NCBI GenBank assembly: GCA_035531535.1
Contig: DATKSV010000165.1
Coordinates: 1 to 30,776, forward strand
DNA: 30,776 nt
Direction of reading: 5' to 3'
From: AG-12 sp035531535
GTDB taxonomy: Bacteria; Chloroflexota; Dormibacteria; Aeolococcales; Bog-877
Shown: piece by piece, positions 22,331 through 30,719 of the stretch
Position numbering within the stretch: position 1 is the stretch's first letter
Layout: each line of letters starts with the position of its first letter
The notes under the pieces: model-generated
Told to the model about the DNA's origin: nothing
Databases searched by the model: none
Seen by the model: the letters and a program-made list of their open reading frames with translations, nothing else
Translations under genes and position numbers: made by a program

Positions 22331-24345
22331 ACGTCCAGGTTCCGCACGGTCTTGGCGTAAGCCTGGATGAAACGCTTGCGGTGCTCCACCGAAATCCCCA
22401 TCAGCTTGTCGAAGATGTCATCGGCGGCGATCGCGTCGTCGACCTCAACTTTGAGCAGCACCCTCTGGTCAGGATCCAGGGTGGTGTTCCACAGCTGGTC
22501 GTCGCTCATCTCCCCGAGCCCCTTGTAGCGCTGCACCCTGGCCTTCGACCCCACCTCTTTCAGCGCCACCGCGAACTCCTCGTCGGTGTAGCACCAACTC
22601 TCCTTCTTGCCGTGCCACACCCGGAAGAGCGGTGGCTGGGCGATGTAGAGATGGCCCTCGGTCACCACCGGCTGCAGGTAACGCCAGAAGAACGTCATCA
22701 GCAGGGTGCGGATGTGGGATCCGTCCACATCTGCGTCGGCCATCAGGACCACCCGGTTGTAGCGCAGCCGGGAGATGTCGAAGCGCTCACCAACGCCGGT
22801 GCCGAGGGCGGTGATCAGATTGCGAATCTCCTCGTTCTGGAGAATCTTGTCCTCGCGCGCCTTCTCGACGTTGAGGATCTTGCCCCGGAGCGGAAGGATC
22901 GCCTGGGTGCGCCGGTCCCGGCCACCCTTGGCAGTCCCACCGGCCGAGTCCCCCTCCACGATGAAGATCTCGCACAGGTCGGGGTTCTTCTCCGAGCAAT
23001 CGGAGAGCTTCCCGGGCAGGGTCGCGGTCTCCAGGAGCGACTTGCGCTGGACCAGCTCCCGCGCCCTCCCGGCGGCGGCCCGGGCGCGGGCGGCGATCAG
23101 CGACTTCTCCACGATCCGCTTGCCATCTCCCGGGTTCTCTTCCAGGTATTGCCCCAAGGCTTCCGAGAGCACGCTGGAGACCTGGCCGGCGATCTCCGAG
23201 TTGCCCAGCTTGGTCTTGGTCTGGCCCTCGAACTGGGGCTCTTGGAGCTTGACCGAGAGCACCGCCGTGAGGCCCTCCCGGACATCGTCCCCGCTCAGGT
23301 TCTGATCTCCCTCCTTGAGGATCCCAGCCTTGCGGGCGTAGCGGTTCAGGGTGGCGGTCAGAGCCGCGCGGAAGCCGGTCAGGTGGCTGCCGCCCTCAAT
23401 GGTGTTGATGTTGTTGGCGTAGGCGAGCACATGCTCGGTGAAGCTGCCGTTGTACTGGATCGCCACTTCCACGGTGCTGCCCTCGATCTCGCGCTCGGCA
23501 TACATCGGCCGCGCCTGCACCGTGCCCTTGCCCCGATTCAGGTGCCGCACGAAGGCCTCGATCCCACCTTCGAAGTAGAAGTTCAGCTCCAATTGGGGAT
23601 CGGGCCGCTCGTCGATGAGCCGGAAGTGAACCCGCTTGTTGAGGAAGGCCAACTCCCGCAGCCGGGTGGTTATGGTCTCGGCCTTGATTACCTGGGTGAC
23701 CTTGAATATCTCCGGGTCGGGCCAGAAGCGCACCGTGGTGCCCCGGCGGCCGGGGCGGCTATCGGGATCCGACAGAAGGCCGGTCGTCGGCACCCCACGG
23801 GCGTACTCCTGGCGGTAGATCCGCTGGTCGCGGTAGACCACCACCTCCACCTGCCGGGAGAGCGCGTTCACCACCGAGAGGCCCACCCCGTGCAGACCCC
23901 CGGAGACCTTGTAGCCACCACCACCGAACTTGCCCCCGGCGTGGAGCTTGGTCATCACCACTTCGAGAGCGGGCCGCCCCGTCTGTTGGTGGATGTCGAC
24001 TGGGATCCCGCGCCCGTTGTCACTCACGGTGCAGGAGCCGTCGGTCCCGAGCCTCACCTCGATCTCGTTGCACTCGCCGGCGAGGGCCTCGTCGACCGAG
24101 TTGTCGATGATCTCGTAAACCAGATGGTGCAGCCCGTTGACGTCGGTGTCGCCGATGTACATGCCAGGTCGGCGCCGCACCGGGTCCAACCCCTCCAGGA
24201 CCTGGATCTGGTCGGCGGAGTATCCGGTGGCGGCGACGCTCAGCGAGCCGAGGGAGACGTCGGCGGTGCCAGTGACGGTCTTAGGGGTGGGGGACTGGCC
24301 ATCGGACTCGATCGGCAGCCGCATTTCGCTCTCGGGGTCTACCAC
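22327..24345 (-). CDS. gyrB: DNA gyrase subunit B
   Basis: ATPase subunit of gyrase, 672 residues from GTG 24345. The GHKL motifs are NSVDEALAG, DNGRGIPVD and GGLHGVGLSVVNALS; the TOPRIM domain shows EGDSAGGTAKGGRDRRTQAILPLRGKILN and the metal-binding DADVDGSHI; the C-terminus ends YAKTVRNLDV. The frame is open to 24411 (another GTG), but GTG 24345 has GGGAG 5 nt upstream. The N-terminal 30 residues before GYSADQIQVLEGLDPVRRRPGMYIG are low complexity. It is the first gene of the gyrB-plsX-gyrA run. Confidence 0.96.
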   Translation of the reverse strand: MVDPESEMRLPIESDGQSPTPKTVTGTADVSLGSLSVAATGYSADQIQVLEGLDPVRRRPGMYIGDTDVNGLHHLVYEIIDNSVDEALAGECNEIEVRLGTDGSCTVSDNGRGIPVDIHQQTGRPALEVVMTKLHAGGKFGGGGYKVSGGLHGVGLSVVNALSRQVEVVVYRDQRIYRQEYARGVPTTGLLSDPDSRPGRRGTTVRFWPDPEIFKVTQVIKAETITTRLRELAFLNKRVHFRLIDERPDPQLELNFYFEGGIEAFVRHLNRGKGTVQARPMYAEREIEGSTVEVAIQYNGSFTEHVLAYANNINTIEGGSHLTGFRAALTATLNRYARKAGILKEGDQNLSGDDVREGLTAVLSVKLQEPQFEGQTKTKLGNSEIAGQVSSVLSEALGQYLEENPGDGKRIVEKSLIAARARAAAGRARELVQRKSLLETATLPGKLSDCSEKNPDLCEIFIVEGDSAGGTAKGGRDRRTQAILPLRGKILNVEKAREDKILQNEEIRNLITALGTGVGERFDISRLRYNRVVLMADADVDGSHIRTLLMTFFWRYLQPVVTEGHLYIAQPPLFRVWHGKKESWCYTDEEFAVALKEVGSKARVQRYKGLGEMSDDQLWNTTLDPDQRVLLKVEVDDAIAADDIFDKLMGISVEHRKRFIQAYAKTVRNLDV

Positions 24346-24450
24346 TCTTGCTCCCTGGGGGACGGCAAATGGCCTTTCAACGCGGACGTGGCATACCTCC
24401 TGCCCGGACACCCCGGCTGAGAGAGCAACGGCTCGCGGAAGCCATACTCA

Positions 24451-24459
24451 ATTCTAACA
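24451..24459 (-). promoter_or_regulatory. Extended -10 promoter for gyrB
   Basis: On the minus strand TGTTAGAAT combines a TGn extension with TAGAAT (5/6 to consensus). A -35 at 17 bp is poor, as is common with extended -10 promoters. The leader to GTG 24345 would be about 100 nt and contains an unused AGGAGG (24396-24401). Confidence 0.45.
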
Positions 24460-24508
24460 GTCCGGAGATCGCATTCTGGCGGGCTGAGGGCGGGCGGGCG
24501 AGGTCCGC

Positions 24509-24539
24509 TTGCACATCCGGGGTCCAATCGCGCTATCTT
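24509..24539 (+). promoter_or_regulatory. Weak promoter for the helicase gene
   Basis: TTGCAC (24509-24514) and TATCTT (24534-24539) are 19 bp apart, longer than the 17-bp optimum. Transcription from here would give a leader of about 180 nt before GTG 24725. Confidence 0.3.
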
Positions 24540-24724
24540 GTGGGGAGAGGCGGTCCGCCGGTGTCGGCCGGGCCAGCTGATCGCAGGCCTCAGGTGAGAG
24601 AGTTTCCCATCCTGAGAAGCCTTCATTGCCAAGCCCGGAAACGGCTGGTTCATAGCAGGCGGTTTCCTTCGGAGGAAGTGGCGCTCTGACGCCCCCCAAC
24701 CTGACCCTCGAACACCTTCACCTG

Positions 24725-27337
24725 GTGGTACCCGAGAACTCGGAGGCGATGTCGTTCCTGGAAGCCCTCAACGGGCGCGAGAATGGCGACGCTCGTAGCC
24801 ACTTCGCCGAGCAGATCGGCTCCTTGGATGACTTTCTGGTCATCGCCGGTCCCGGCGAGACGCCCGGGATCACCCTTCGCCTGCCGGGCCTCGACGTCAC
24901 CTGCGTGCCGGTCCGGCGCGCCCGCGCCCCGAGGGAGCGGGTGGCCCTGGAGGTCGAGTCGGTGCGGCCGGCGCCCCCGGACCGGGAGGAGGCCGGCCGG
25001 GGTTCTCTGCGCGTCCGCTGTGCCCAGCCCCTGGTCTCCTCCAAGGACGGCGAGAAGACCGACACCTTCCACCTGCTCGCCATGGCCAAACTGGCCCGCG
25101 GGTCCAAGCCCCCGGACCCGATCCTGCTGCAGACCCTGGCCCTGGTGGATGGGCTGGAGACCGCGGAGCGACTGCGGGCGGCCACCCAGCGCACTCCCTT
25201 CGAGGGCGTGGTCGAGCTCTTTCGCTGCCGCACCTGCCGCGGCCTCTGGCGCCCCGACCTGGACGAGCGCTGCCCCTCCTGCGGTCGGGAGCTCGGGGAC
25301 GATGATCGCCGCCGCCCGGAGGCGGGGCGGCTCGAGTTCTCGATACCGAAGGCGCACCAGATCACCATCTCGGTGGATGCGGCGGTCATGATCGAACCGG
25401 AGGACGAGCCCCACTATCTGGGCCGAGTGACCAAGGTCGATCACCGCCGCCGGATTGTGGAGGTGGCCTGCAAGGCCTACCAGACCGCCGGCACGGCGGG
25501 CTGGATCACACCCTCCTTCAACAAGCAGCTCTACGCCAGCAAGCGAAGCACCCTGGCCTCGATCGCCGGAGGGGACAGCCGCAGCCTGCTGCTGGCCCAG
25601 TTGCTGATCGACCCCGCGTCCGTCTACGCCCCGGAGGCTGCCCCACGCGGCGACTGGGTGACCGCCGGGATGCACAGCAACCCCGCTCAGGACCGCGCGA
25701 TCGGGATCATGGTGGCCCTGGAGGCGGGCCAGGCGGTGCTGATCCAGGGCCCGCCCGGCACCGGCAAGACCTCGGTCATCGTGGAGGCGATCAAGCACCG
25801 CCTGCGCGAGCGTCCCGGGGAGCGCATCCTGGTCTGCTCTCACAGCAACCTGGCCGTCGACAACGCCCTGGAGCGGCTCGCTGGCACCGCCTCGATGCGA
25901 GCCGTGCGGGTGGCCAAGGCGGAGCGGGTGCACCCGGCGGTTGACGCCTTCAGGGTCGAGGACGAAGACGACTCGAGGCTGGTCGACGCCAACGTCTTCT
26001 TCGCCACCTGCGCCACCGCCGCCACCTCATCGATCACCACCGACGAGGCCTTCGACATGGTGATCTTGGACGAGGCCAACAAAGCCCGGATAGATGAGGC
26101 GCTTCCCTGCCTTCGCCTGGGCGCGGCGATGGTGCTGGTCGGGGACCACAAGCAACTGCCCCCGGTGGAGGACGACGCCATCTACCAGATCGTGGACGAC
26201 CGGCCCGAGCTGGAGGAGATCATCGACACCAGCCTCTTCGAGCGCTGCTGGGACGGAGGCGTTCCTGACCAAGCCCGCTGTCTGCTGGTGGAGCAGCACC
26301 GGATGCACCCGGAGATCTCCCAGTACATCAGCTCGGCCTCCTATGAGAACCACCTGGAGAATGCGCCCGAGGTCCTGGACTACGACTACGTGACCCGGCG
26401 GCCCTTCCCGGTCGCGCTGCACATGGTCGACACCGCAGGCCTGCGCGGGGGTCGCGAGCGCCGGGGGGCCGGAGGCGCCCTCCGCAACGATGCCGAGGTC
26501 AAGGTCTGTGCCCAAGTGGTGCGGCTTCTGGATGAGCGGGTCGACCCCTCCCTATCGCTGGCCGTCATCGCCATGTACGCAGATCAGGTCGACCACATCC
26601 GCCGGTCGCTCAGTCGGCGCCACTTCCGCCGCCAGGTGCGCATCGACACCGTCGACTCCTTCGAGGGGCGCGAGGAGGACATGGTGGTGATCTCCCTGGT
26701 GCGCAGCAACGAACGCGGGCGGATCGGCTTCCTGCGTGTCCCCAACCGCCTCAACGTGGCCATATCCCGCGCTCGCCGCCTGGTCGTGTGCGTCGGAGAC
26801 GCCGCCACCCTGAGGGCGGGCGAGGAGACCATGTACGGTCGCCTGGTGGAGGCCGCCCAGGCCTGCGGCGGCTACCTCAAGGCGACCGAGCTGATGGGCG
26901 GGGCGCGCGGGTCGAAGGCGCGATTCCAGCCCCGCCGCCCCGCCGCTGAGGCCGCTGCGGAGGGCGTCCAGCCCTCCCGCCGCCGCCGACGCCGCCGACG
27001 CCCCCAGGGAGCCGTGGCCGCGCCCGGAACCGCCGCGACGGCCGGGACCCCGCCCACCGAAGGCTCCACCCCTCAGCTGGCTCGCAAGCGCCACCGCCGC
27101 CGCCGGCGGGCTCCGGGCTCGTCCGCACCCCTTGCGACCGAGGCCGTCGGCGGCACCGCTGCCGCTCCCTCGGGGCCCCCGCGCCCGGAGGGACAGCCGC
27201 GCCCGGAGGGACAGCCGCGCCCGGAGGGACAGGCGCGCCGGCGCAGCCGCCATCGACGGCGTGGGCCGCGCCCGCAGGCGGGACCGGAGCTGCCATTTGG
27301 GCCCGGCGTCAACAGCACGGAAGGAGTCGCGCCATGA
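24725..27337 (+). CDS. UPF1-like superfamily 1 helicase with zinc ribbon and Arg-rich tail
   Basis: 870-residue SF1 DNA/RNA helicase. The N-terminal region carries a zinc ribbon (Cys168, Cys171, Cys183, Cys186). The helicase core follows: Walker A GPPGTGKT (342-349), motif II DEAN (449-452) with GDHKQLPPV after it, EQHRMHPEIS, motif V (VDSFEGREEDMVVISLVRSN) and motif VI (NVAISRARRLVVCVGD). From about residue 725 the chain becomes a roughly 140-residue disordered tail, rich in Arg, Pro and Ala, with three Arg/Lys/His clusters and a threefold RPEGQP repeat. The core resembles UPF1/DNA2-type enzymes acting on RNA or DNA with 5'-3' polarity; the role here is unknown. GTG 24725 has no Shine-Dalgarno; ATG 24749 is an alternative. 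The stop overlaps the next ATG (ATGA). Confidence 0.88.
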   Translation: MVPENSEAMSFLEALNGRENGDARSHFAEQIGSLDDFLVIAGPGETPGITLRLPGLDVTCVPVRRARAPRERVALEVESVRPAPPDREEAGRGSLRVRCAQPLVSSKDGEKTDTFHLLAMAKLARGSKPPDPILLQTLALVDGLETAERLRAATQRTPFEGVVELFRCRTCRGLWRPDLDERCPSCGRELGDDDRRRPEAGRLEFSIPKAHQITISVDAAVMIEPEDEPHYLGRVTKVDHRRRIVEVACKAYQTAGTAGWITPSFNKQLYASKRSTLASIAGGDSRSLLLAQLLIDPASVYAPEAAPRGDWVTAGMHSNPAQDRAIGIMVALEAGQAVLIQGPPGTGKTSVIVEAIKHRLRERPGERILVCSHSNLAVDNALERLAGTASMRAVRVAKAERVHPAVDAFRVEDEDDSRLVDANVFFATCATAATSSITTDEAFDMVILDEANKARIDEALPCLRLGAAMVLVGDHKQLPPVEDDAIYQIVDDRPELEEIIDTSLFERCWDGGVPDQARCLLVEQHRMHPEISQYISSASYENHLENAPEVLDYDYVTRRPFPVALHMVDTAGLRGGRERRGAGGALRNDAEVKVCAQVVRLLDERVDPSLSLAVIAMYADQVDHIRRSLSRRHFRRQVRIDTVDSFEGREEDMVVISLVRSNERGRIGFLRVPNRLNVAISRARRLVVCVGDAATLRAGEETMYGRLVEAAQACGGYLKATELMGGARGSKARFQPRRPAAEAAAEGVQPSRRRRRRRRPQGAVAAPGTAATAGTPPTEGSTPQLARKRHRRRRRAPGSSAPLATEAVGGTAAAPSGPPRPEGQPRPEGQPRPEGQARRRSRHRRRGPRPQAGPELPFGPGVNSTEGVAP
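27181..27234 (+). repeat. Three tandem 18-bp repeats in the helicase tail
   Basis: GCGCCCGGAGGGACAGCC occurs at 27181-27198 and 27199-27216 and with one transposed change at 27217-27234. It encodes the repeated PRPEGQ unit. It is coding and without spacers. Confidence 0.9.
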
Positions 27338-28197
27338 GTGAGTCGGGGATATCTTCAGTGTTCGTCGCGGGCGCCGGACTGATGGGCGCCGGCATCGCCC
27401 ACACCGCCGCCCAAAGTGGGGTGAGAGTCGCTCTCTACGATGCGGCGGACGGCGCGGCCGAGCGCGCCATCACCCACATCGGCGATCGCCTGGCGCGCGC
27501 GGAACAGGCGGGCCGCCTGGCGGCAGGCTCGGCCGCCACGACTCGGGAGAACCTCCGGGCGGTCGCCCACCCCGGGGCGGCTGCGGATGCCCAGATGGTC
27601 ATAGAGGCCATCTCAGAGCAGCTGGCTGTCAAGCTCTCTTTCTGGTCCGCCATGGACCAGATTTGCCCGGGACCGGTGCTCTTCGCCAGCAACACCTCGT
27701 CGATCCCGATCACCCGCCTGGCCGCTGCCACCACCCGCCCGGAACAGTTCATCGGGATGCACTTCTACAGCCCGGTCCCGGTCATGGAGCTGGTCGAGCT
27801 GGTGCGCGGCGTGCTCACCTCGGACGCCACCTTCGCCACGGTGGAGAGCCTCTCGCGGGAATGGGGCAAGCGCCCGGTCAGCTCCGCCGATACCCCGGGG
27901 TTCATCGGCAACCGCATCCTGATCCCCTTCCTGAATGAGGCCATGCAGGCGTTCCAGGAGGGGGTGGGCTCGGCGGAGGACATCGACCAGGTGGCCAAGC
28001 TCGGCTTCCGGCATCCGATGGGACCGCTGGAGCTGGCCGACTTCATCGGGTTGGATGTCATCCTGGGCATCTGCAAGGTGATGTACGAGGGGCTGCACGA
28101 CCCCCGGTACGCCCCCAACCCAATCCTCGAGCGCATGGTAGAAGCGGGCCAGCTCGGCCGCAAGACTGGACGTGGCTTCCACGACTACAGCGGCTGA
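27334..28197 (+). CDS. 3-hydroxyacyl-CoA (3-hydroxybutyryl-CoA) dehydrogenase
   Basis: A 287-residue NAD(P)-dependent dehydrogenase oxidising 3-hydroxyacyl-CoA to 3-oxoacyl-CoA in beta-oxidation, or the reverse in butyryl-CoA or polyhydroxybutyrate metabolism. The Rossmann loop is GAGLMG (13-18), catalytic His143 lies in GMHFYSPVPVMELVE, and TPGFIGNRIL and GFRHPMGPLELADFIGLD mark the C-terminal domain. Length matches stand-alone Hbd/PaaH/FadB2-type enzymes. ATG 27334 overlaps the helicase stop (ATGA) and has AAGGAG about 7 nt upstream. No other beta-oxidation gene is nearby, so the pathway is undetermined. Confidence 0.92.
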   Translation: MSESGISSVFVAGAGLMGAGIAHTAAQSGVRVALYDAADGAAERAITHIGDRLARAEQAGRLAAGSAATTRENLRAVAHPGAAADAQMVIEAISEQLAVKLSFWSAMDQICPGPVLFASNTSSIPITRLAAATTRPEQFIGMHFYSPVPVMELVELVRGVLTSDATFATVESLSREWGKRPVSSADTPGFIGNRILIPFLNEAMQAFQEGVGSAEDIDQVAKLGFRHPMGPLELADFIGLDVILGICKVMYEGLHDPRYAPNPILERMVEAGQLGRKTGRGFHDYSG

Positions 28198-28200
28198 TCC

Positions 28201-28221
28201 GGGCCCGCCGGAGCGGAGCCC
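28201..28221. terminator. Hairpin between convergent genes
   Basis: GGGCCCGC-CGGA-GCGG(A)GCCC folds into an 8-bp stem with a tetraloop and a single bulged A, filling the 25-bp gap between the dehydrogenase and esterase stops. The flanking CTGA (28194-28197) and TCAG (28223-28226) can extend the stem. A bidirectional terminator is likely, although no T-tract is present. Confidence 0.5.
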
Positions 28222-28222
28222 G

Positions 28223-29305
28223 TCAGTCCGCCCGGAGCGCCTCCGCCAGGAACCGGACCCCGATCGGATAGCGGTATTCGATGCCGCCGTGGCCACCGTC
28301 GAAGAGCTCCAGGCGAACCCCCTGCACACCAACTCCCTCCAGGGCCGCCTTGACGGCGGCCGCTCCCACCTCCAGGAAGTACTCGTCGGAGCGGCCCCCA
28401 TCCAGGTACACCGCCCGCAGACTCTTGGCGGCTTCATGGCGGCGCGCCATCATCCGGACCGGGTCCCACTCTAGCCAGCGCTCCCAAATCGCGGCCCTGA
28501 TCGCCCCGGTGGCGGGGTCGAAGGGAAGCTCGGGGATTCCATCAGCCCGCGCCGAGTAGCAGGCCGCCATGGCATAAACGTTGACCAGCGGCCCGTCCCC
28601 GGGCTTGGAGATCCCGGGCCGGGACAGGAAGTCATCCCGAAAGCGCTCGATCGATCCCTGGTAGTGGTCGCGCAGGCTGCGCACCACCTGGGGGAACTCG
28701 GGGAGGTAGCAGTACTCGAACAGGGCGTCGCCGGCATGGCTGGCGAGGCCGGAGAAGAGGTCCGGACGCAGCAGGGGGGTCACCATCGCCCCGTAGCCGC
28801 CGCTGGACTTACCGGCCACCCCGCGGTGCTCGCGCGCGGCCAGAGTTCGGAATTCGGCGTCCACCGCGGGGACCACCTCCTCGCACAGATAACTGTGGTA
28901 GTCACCGGTCCCCGGGGAGTCCAGGAACTGGCTGCCGCCAAGCCGCGTCCAGCAGTCGACGAACACCAGGATGGTGGGCGGCACGGCGGGATCCGAGAAC
29001 AGCTCGTCGTACAGCTCCAGAGGGTTCTTGCGGAAGGGACTGCGGTTCCTCCACATGTCGAGCTGGCCGGTCATGCCCTGGAGGACGTAGATCACCGGGA
29101 ACCGCTCCGTCCGGGACTCCCGGTAGGCGGGCGGCAGGTAGATCCACACCGGACGCTCGGAGGGATCGCTCAGAGGGTTGGCTAGAAGGAGCTGGCTGGA
29201 GATGCTCATTTCTCGGAGCTCGCCGGCGCGCGGCCAGGCCCATGGCGGGCCCAGATCCGATCGCGATTGCAGCCGGGGAACGCTCGGCCTGTCTTCCCTT
29301 GCCAT
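28223..29305 (-). CDS. Esterase D-like alpha/beta hydrolase (putative esterase, PF00756 type)
   Basis: A 360-residue alpha/beta hydrolase. The likely triad is Ser167 in GKSSGG, Asp307 in GRSDEYF and His339 in DGGHGG. The first part of the domain shows the typical YLPPAYRESRTERFPVIYVL and a WRNRSPF segment; the family includes S-formylglutathione hydrolases, enterochelin esterases and mycolyl-type acyltransferases, and the substrate is open. No signal peptide is visible, so it is probably cytosolic. ATG 29305 has a perfect AGGAGG 7 nt upstream; this keeps a 32-residue N-terminal extension before the internal ATG (29209). It follows pcm by 29 bp. Confidence 0.85.
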   Translation of the reverse strand: MAREDRPSVPRLQSRSDLGPPWAWPRAGELREMSISSQLLLANPLSDPSERPVWIYLPPAYRESRTERFPVIYVLQGMTGQLDMWRNRSPFRKNPLELYDELFSDPAVPPTILVFVDCWTRLGGSQFLDSPGTGDYHSYLCEEVVPAVDAEFRTLAAREHRGVAGKSSGGYGAMVTPLLRPDLFSGLASHAGDALFEYCYLPEFPQVVRSLRDHYQGSIERFRDDFLSRPGISKPGDGPLVNVYAMAACYSARADGIPELPFDPATGAIRAAIWERWLEWDPVRMMARRHEAAKSLRAVYLDGGRSDEYFLEVGAAAVKAALEGVGVQGVRLELFDGGHGGIEYRYPIGVRFLAEALRAD

Positions 29306-29334
29306 CCGCAGTCCTCCTATTCGATTCGGCCCCG

Positions 29335-29991
29335 TCAGGATAGCCGTGCGTCTGAACCGCGCCCGGCTGTATCCGAGCCCAGCAACGGAACGAACCTGCA
29401 GGGACCGAGGTCGCGGCGCTCAAAGCCGGCCTCGCTGCGCCCGAGCACCCAGATGTGCTGCTCCTCCGGCGTGCCCAGGGGTGCCACCAGACGACCTCCA
29501 ACCCGAACCTGCTGGAGGAGCGCTGCCGGGACCTCGGGGGCGGCGGCGGAGATGACCACGGCGTCGAAGGGAGCCAGGTCTGGGGCCCCAGACCGGCCAT
29601 CCCCGACCCGGACCTCGACCCCGCTCACCATCGCACGGTTGAGATTGCGGCGGCAGATGGCTGCCAGCTCCGGCACCAGCTCCAGCGCGGTCACCCGGGT
29701 GGCCCCGGCGGCGCGCAGGACCGCGGCCAGGTAGCCGCTGCCGGCGCCGACTTCCAGCACTGAATCGAGCCGCAACCCCATCAGCGCGGCCAGCGTCATC
29801 CCGATGATCTGCGGTTGCGAACAGGTCTGACCCCACCCGATCGCCAGGGCCCGATTCTGGTGCGCAAACCGGGCCGTCTCCGGCGGCAGGAACTGCTCTC
29901 GCGGCACCGACCCCAGCGCGGCCAGCACCGCCGGATCGGAGAGCCCGCCTCGGCGCAGCTCCTCCAGCAGCTCTCGGCTGCCCTCGCTCAT
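29335..29991 (-). CDS. pcm: Protein-L-isoaspartate O-methyltransferase
   Basis: A 218-residue SAM-dependent repair enzyme that methylates isoaspartyl residues in damaged proteins. Signature parts: SVPREQFLP near the N-terminus, the substrate loop GWGQTCSQPQIIGMTLAAL (SQP is the family hallmark), SAM motif I VLEVGAGSGYLAAVLR, and GDGRSG followed by FDAVVISAAAPEVPAALLQQV. Length fits the family. The ATG overlaps the stop of the upstream lipoprotein gene (ATGA), so the two are translationally coupled. Confidence 0.93.
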   Translation of the reverse strand: MSEGSRELLEELRRGGLSDPAVLAALGSVPREQFLPPETARFAHQNRALAIGWGQTCSQPQIIGMTLAALMGLRLDSVLEVGAGSGYLAAVLRAAGATRVTALELVPELAAICRRNLNRAMVSGVEVRVGDGRSGAPDLAPFDAVVISAAAPEVPAALLQQVRVGGRLVAPLGTPEEQHIWVLGRSEAGFERRDLGPCRFVPLLGSDTAGRGSDARLS

Positions 29992-30695
29992 CCGGCGCTG
30001 AGGATCTGGATGCAGTGGTTGACATCCTCGGCATACAGATGCCGAGGCGGCTGGGACGGCAGCGCGCCTCTGGCCACCGGAAGGTAGAACCCGAACTGGG
30101 GAGCGGGGTTAACCACCGCCACGCGGACCGACGGGTTGACGGGCGGGAAGACTGCGATCAGCCAGACGTAGCCGCCCGGGTTGACATTGGCAGAGCACAC
30201 GTCCAGCCGGTTGTTGGAGAGCACCAAGATCGGCCGGATCGGCTCGTAGTAGGTGTGCTGGAGGGCAGATGTCAGGCCAGCCGGATCCAGCTTCGCCGTC
30301 ATGGCCGACTCCAGCACCGTCTGGGTGAGCCCCACCCCGCAAGTGGACGCCCCGGGGTTGCTGGCTAGAGCCACCACCTCCAGCAGCGGGCCTAGGCCGC
30401 TCAGGCTGCGGGCATCCCTGGCCTCCGTGGCTGGGAGCAGGGGCAGGACATCCCGGAGGGGGACCTGGCGCGCGTAGTAGAAGGCGATCTTGGTGTTGTC
30501 GACGTAGAAGCCCCCGTCGGGGCTGCAGCTGTCCGTGCCGGCCTGCAAAGGCTGGGCGTTCTGCCGGGCCGGGAGGCCGGAGACCAGAGCCTGGACGGCG
30601 CCGGCCGCGCTGGTGCCGCTGCCGGCGCAGGAGCTCAGCAGGAGCACTGCCAGCAGTCCGCCCCCAAGCTTCGCCCAACGCAACTGCCTGACCAC
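29988..30695 (-). CDS. Putative lipoprotein of unknown function
   Basis: 235 residues with a lipoprotein signal: basic start (MVRQLRWAK), hydrophobic core and lipobox LSSC with lipidation at Cys23, followed by a Gly/Ser/Ala-rich linker. The mature part has three or four further Cys (DSCSPDG, STCGVG, DVCSAN, NHCIQ) that could form disulfides outside the membrane. I recognise no domain. GTG 30695 lacks a Shine-Dalgarno; a weak TAGGCT 7 nt upstream (30703-30708) would fit a leaderless start. The stop overlaps pcm by ATGA. Confidence 0.75.
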   Translation of the reverse strand: MVRQLRWAKLGGGLLAVLLLSSCAGSGTSAAGAVQALVSGLPARQNAQPLQAGTDSCSPDGGFYVDNTKIAFYYARQVPLRDVLPLLPATEARDARSLSGLGPLLEVVALASNPGASTCGVGLTQTVLESAMTAKLDPAGLTSALQHTYYEPIRPILVLSNNRLDVCSANVNPGGYVWLIAVFPPVNPSVRVAVVNPAPQFGFYLPVARGALPSQPPRHLYAEDVNHCIQILSAG

Positions 30696-30719
30696 CTGGT
30701 CCAGCCTACCGGGCCGGGG

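Larger units (their letters stand above)
24346..24724. other. Divergent intergenic region between gyrB and the helicase gene
   Basis: 379 bp without a convincing gene. It holds an extended -10 for gyrB (24451-24459, minus strand), a weak plus-strand promoter (24509-24539), and a plus-strand leader of about 180 nt with a small hairpin TTCCT-TCGG-AGGAA (24664-24677). I looked for DnaA boxes and known riboswitch cores and saw none. Confidence 0.6.

Noticed and set aside
20321..24420. Very long plus-strand open frames opposite gyrA, plsX and gyrB
   Set aside because: They mirror well-conserved genes on the other strand and show no recognisable motifs; typical shadow frames in high-GC DNA.
24348..24689. 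Plus-strand 113-codon frame in the gyrB-helicase gap
   Set aside because: Overlaps the gyrB start and promoter, has no SD and an Arg/Pro/Ser-rich composition typical of non-coding GC-rich DNA.
24560..24690. Riboswitch (TPP, c-di-AMP, c-di-GMP or cobalamin type) in the helicase leader
   Set aside because: Only short fragments such as CTGAGA resemble known cores; none of the conserved cores is complete.
24346..24724. Replication origin near gyrB
   Set aside because: No DnaA boxes, no AT-rich unwinding region, and no dnaA, dnaN or recF beside gyrB.
24650..25933. Minus-strand open frame opposite the helicase N-terminus
   Set aside because: Antisense shadow; the plus-strand frame contains the zinc ribbon and Walker A motif.
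27181..27234. Possible CRISPR-like tandem array
   Set aside because: Repeats are 18 bp, contiguous, without spacers, and in frame within the helicase tail.
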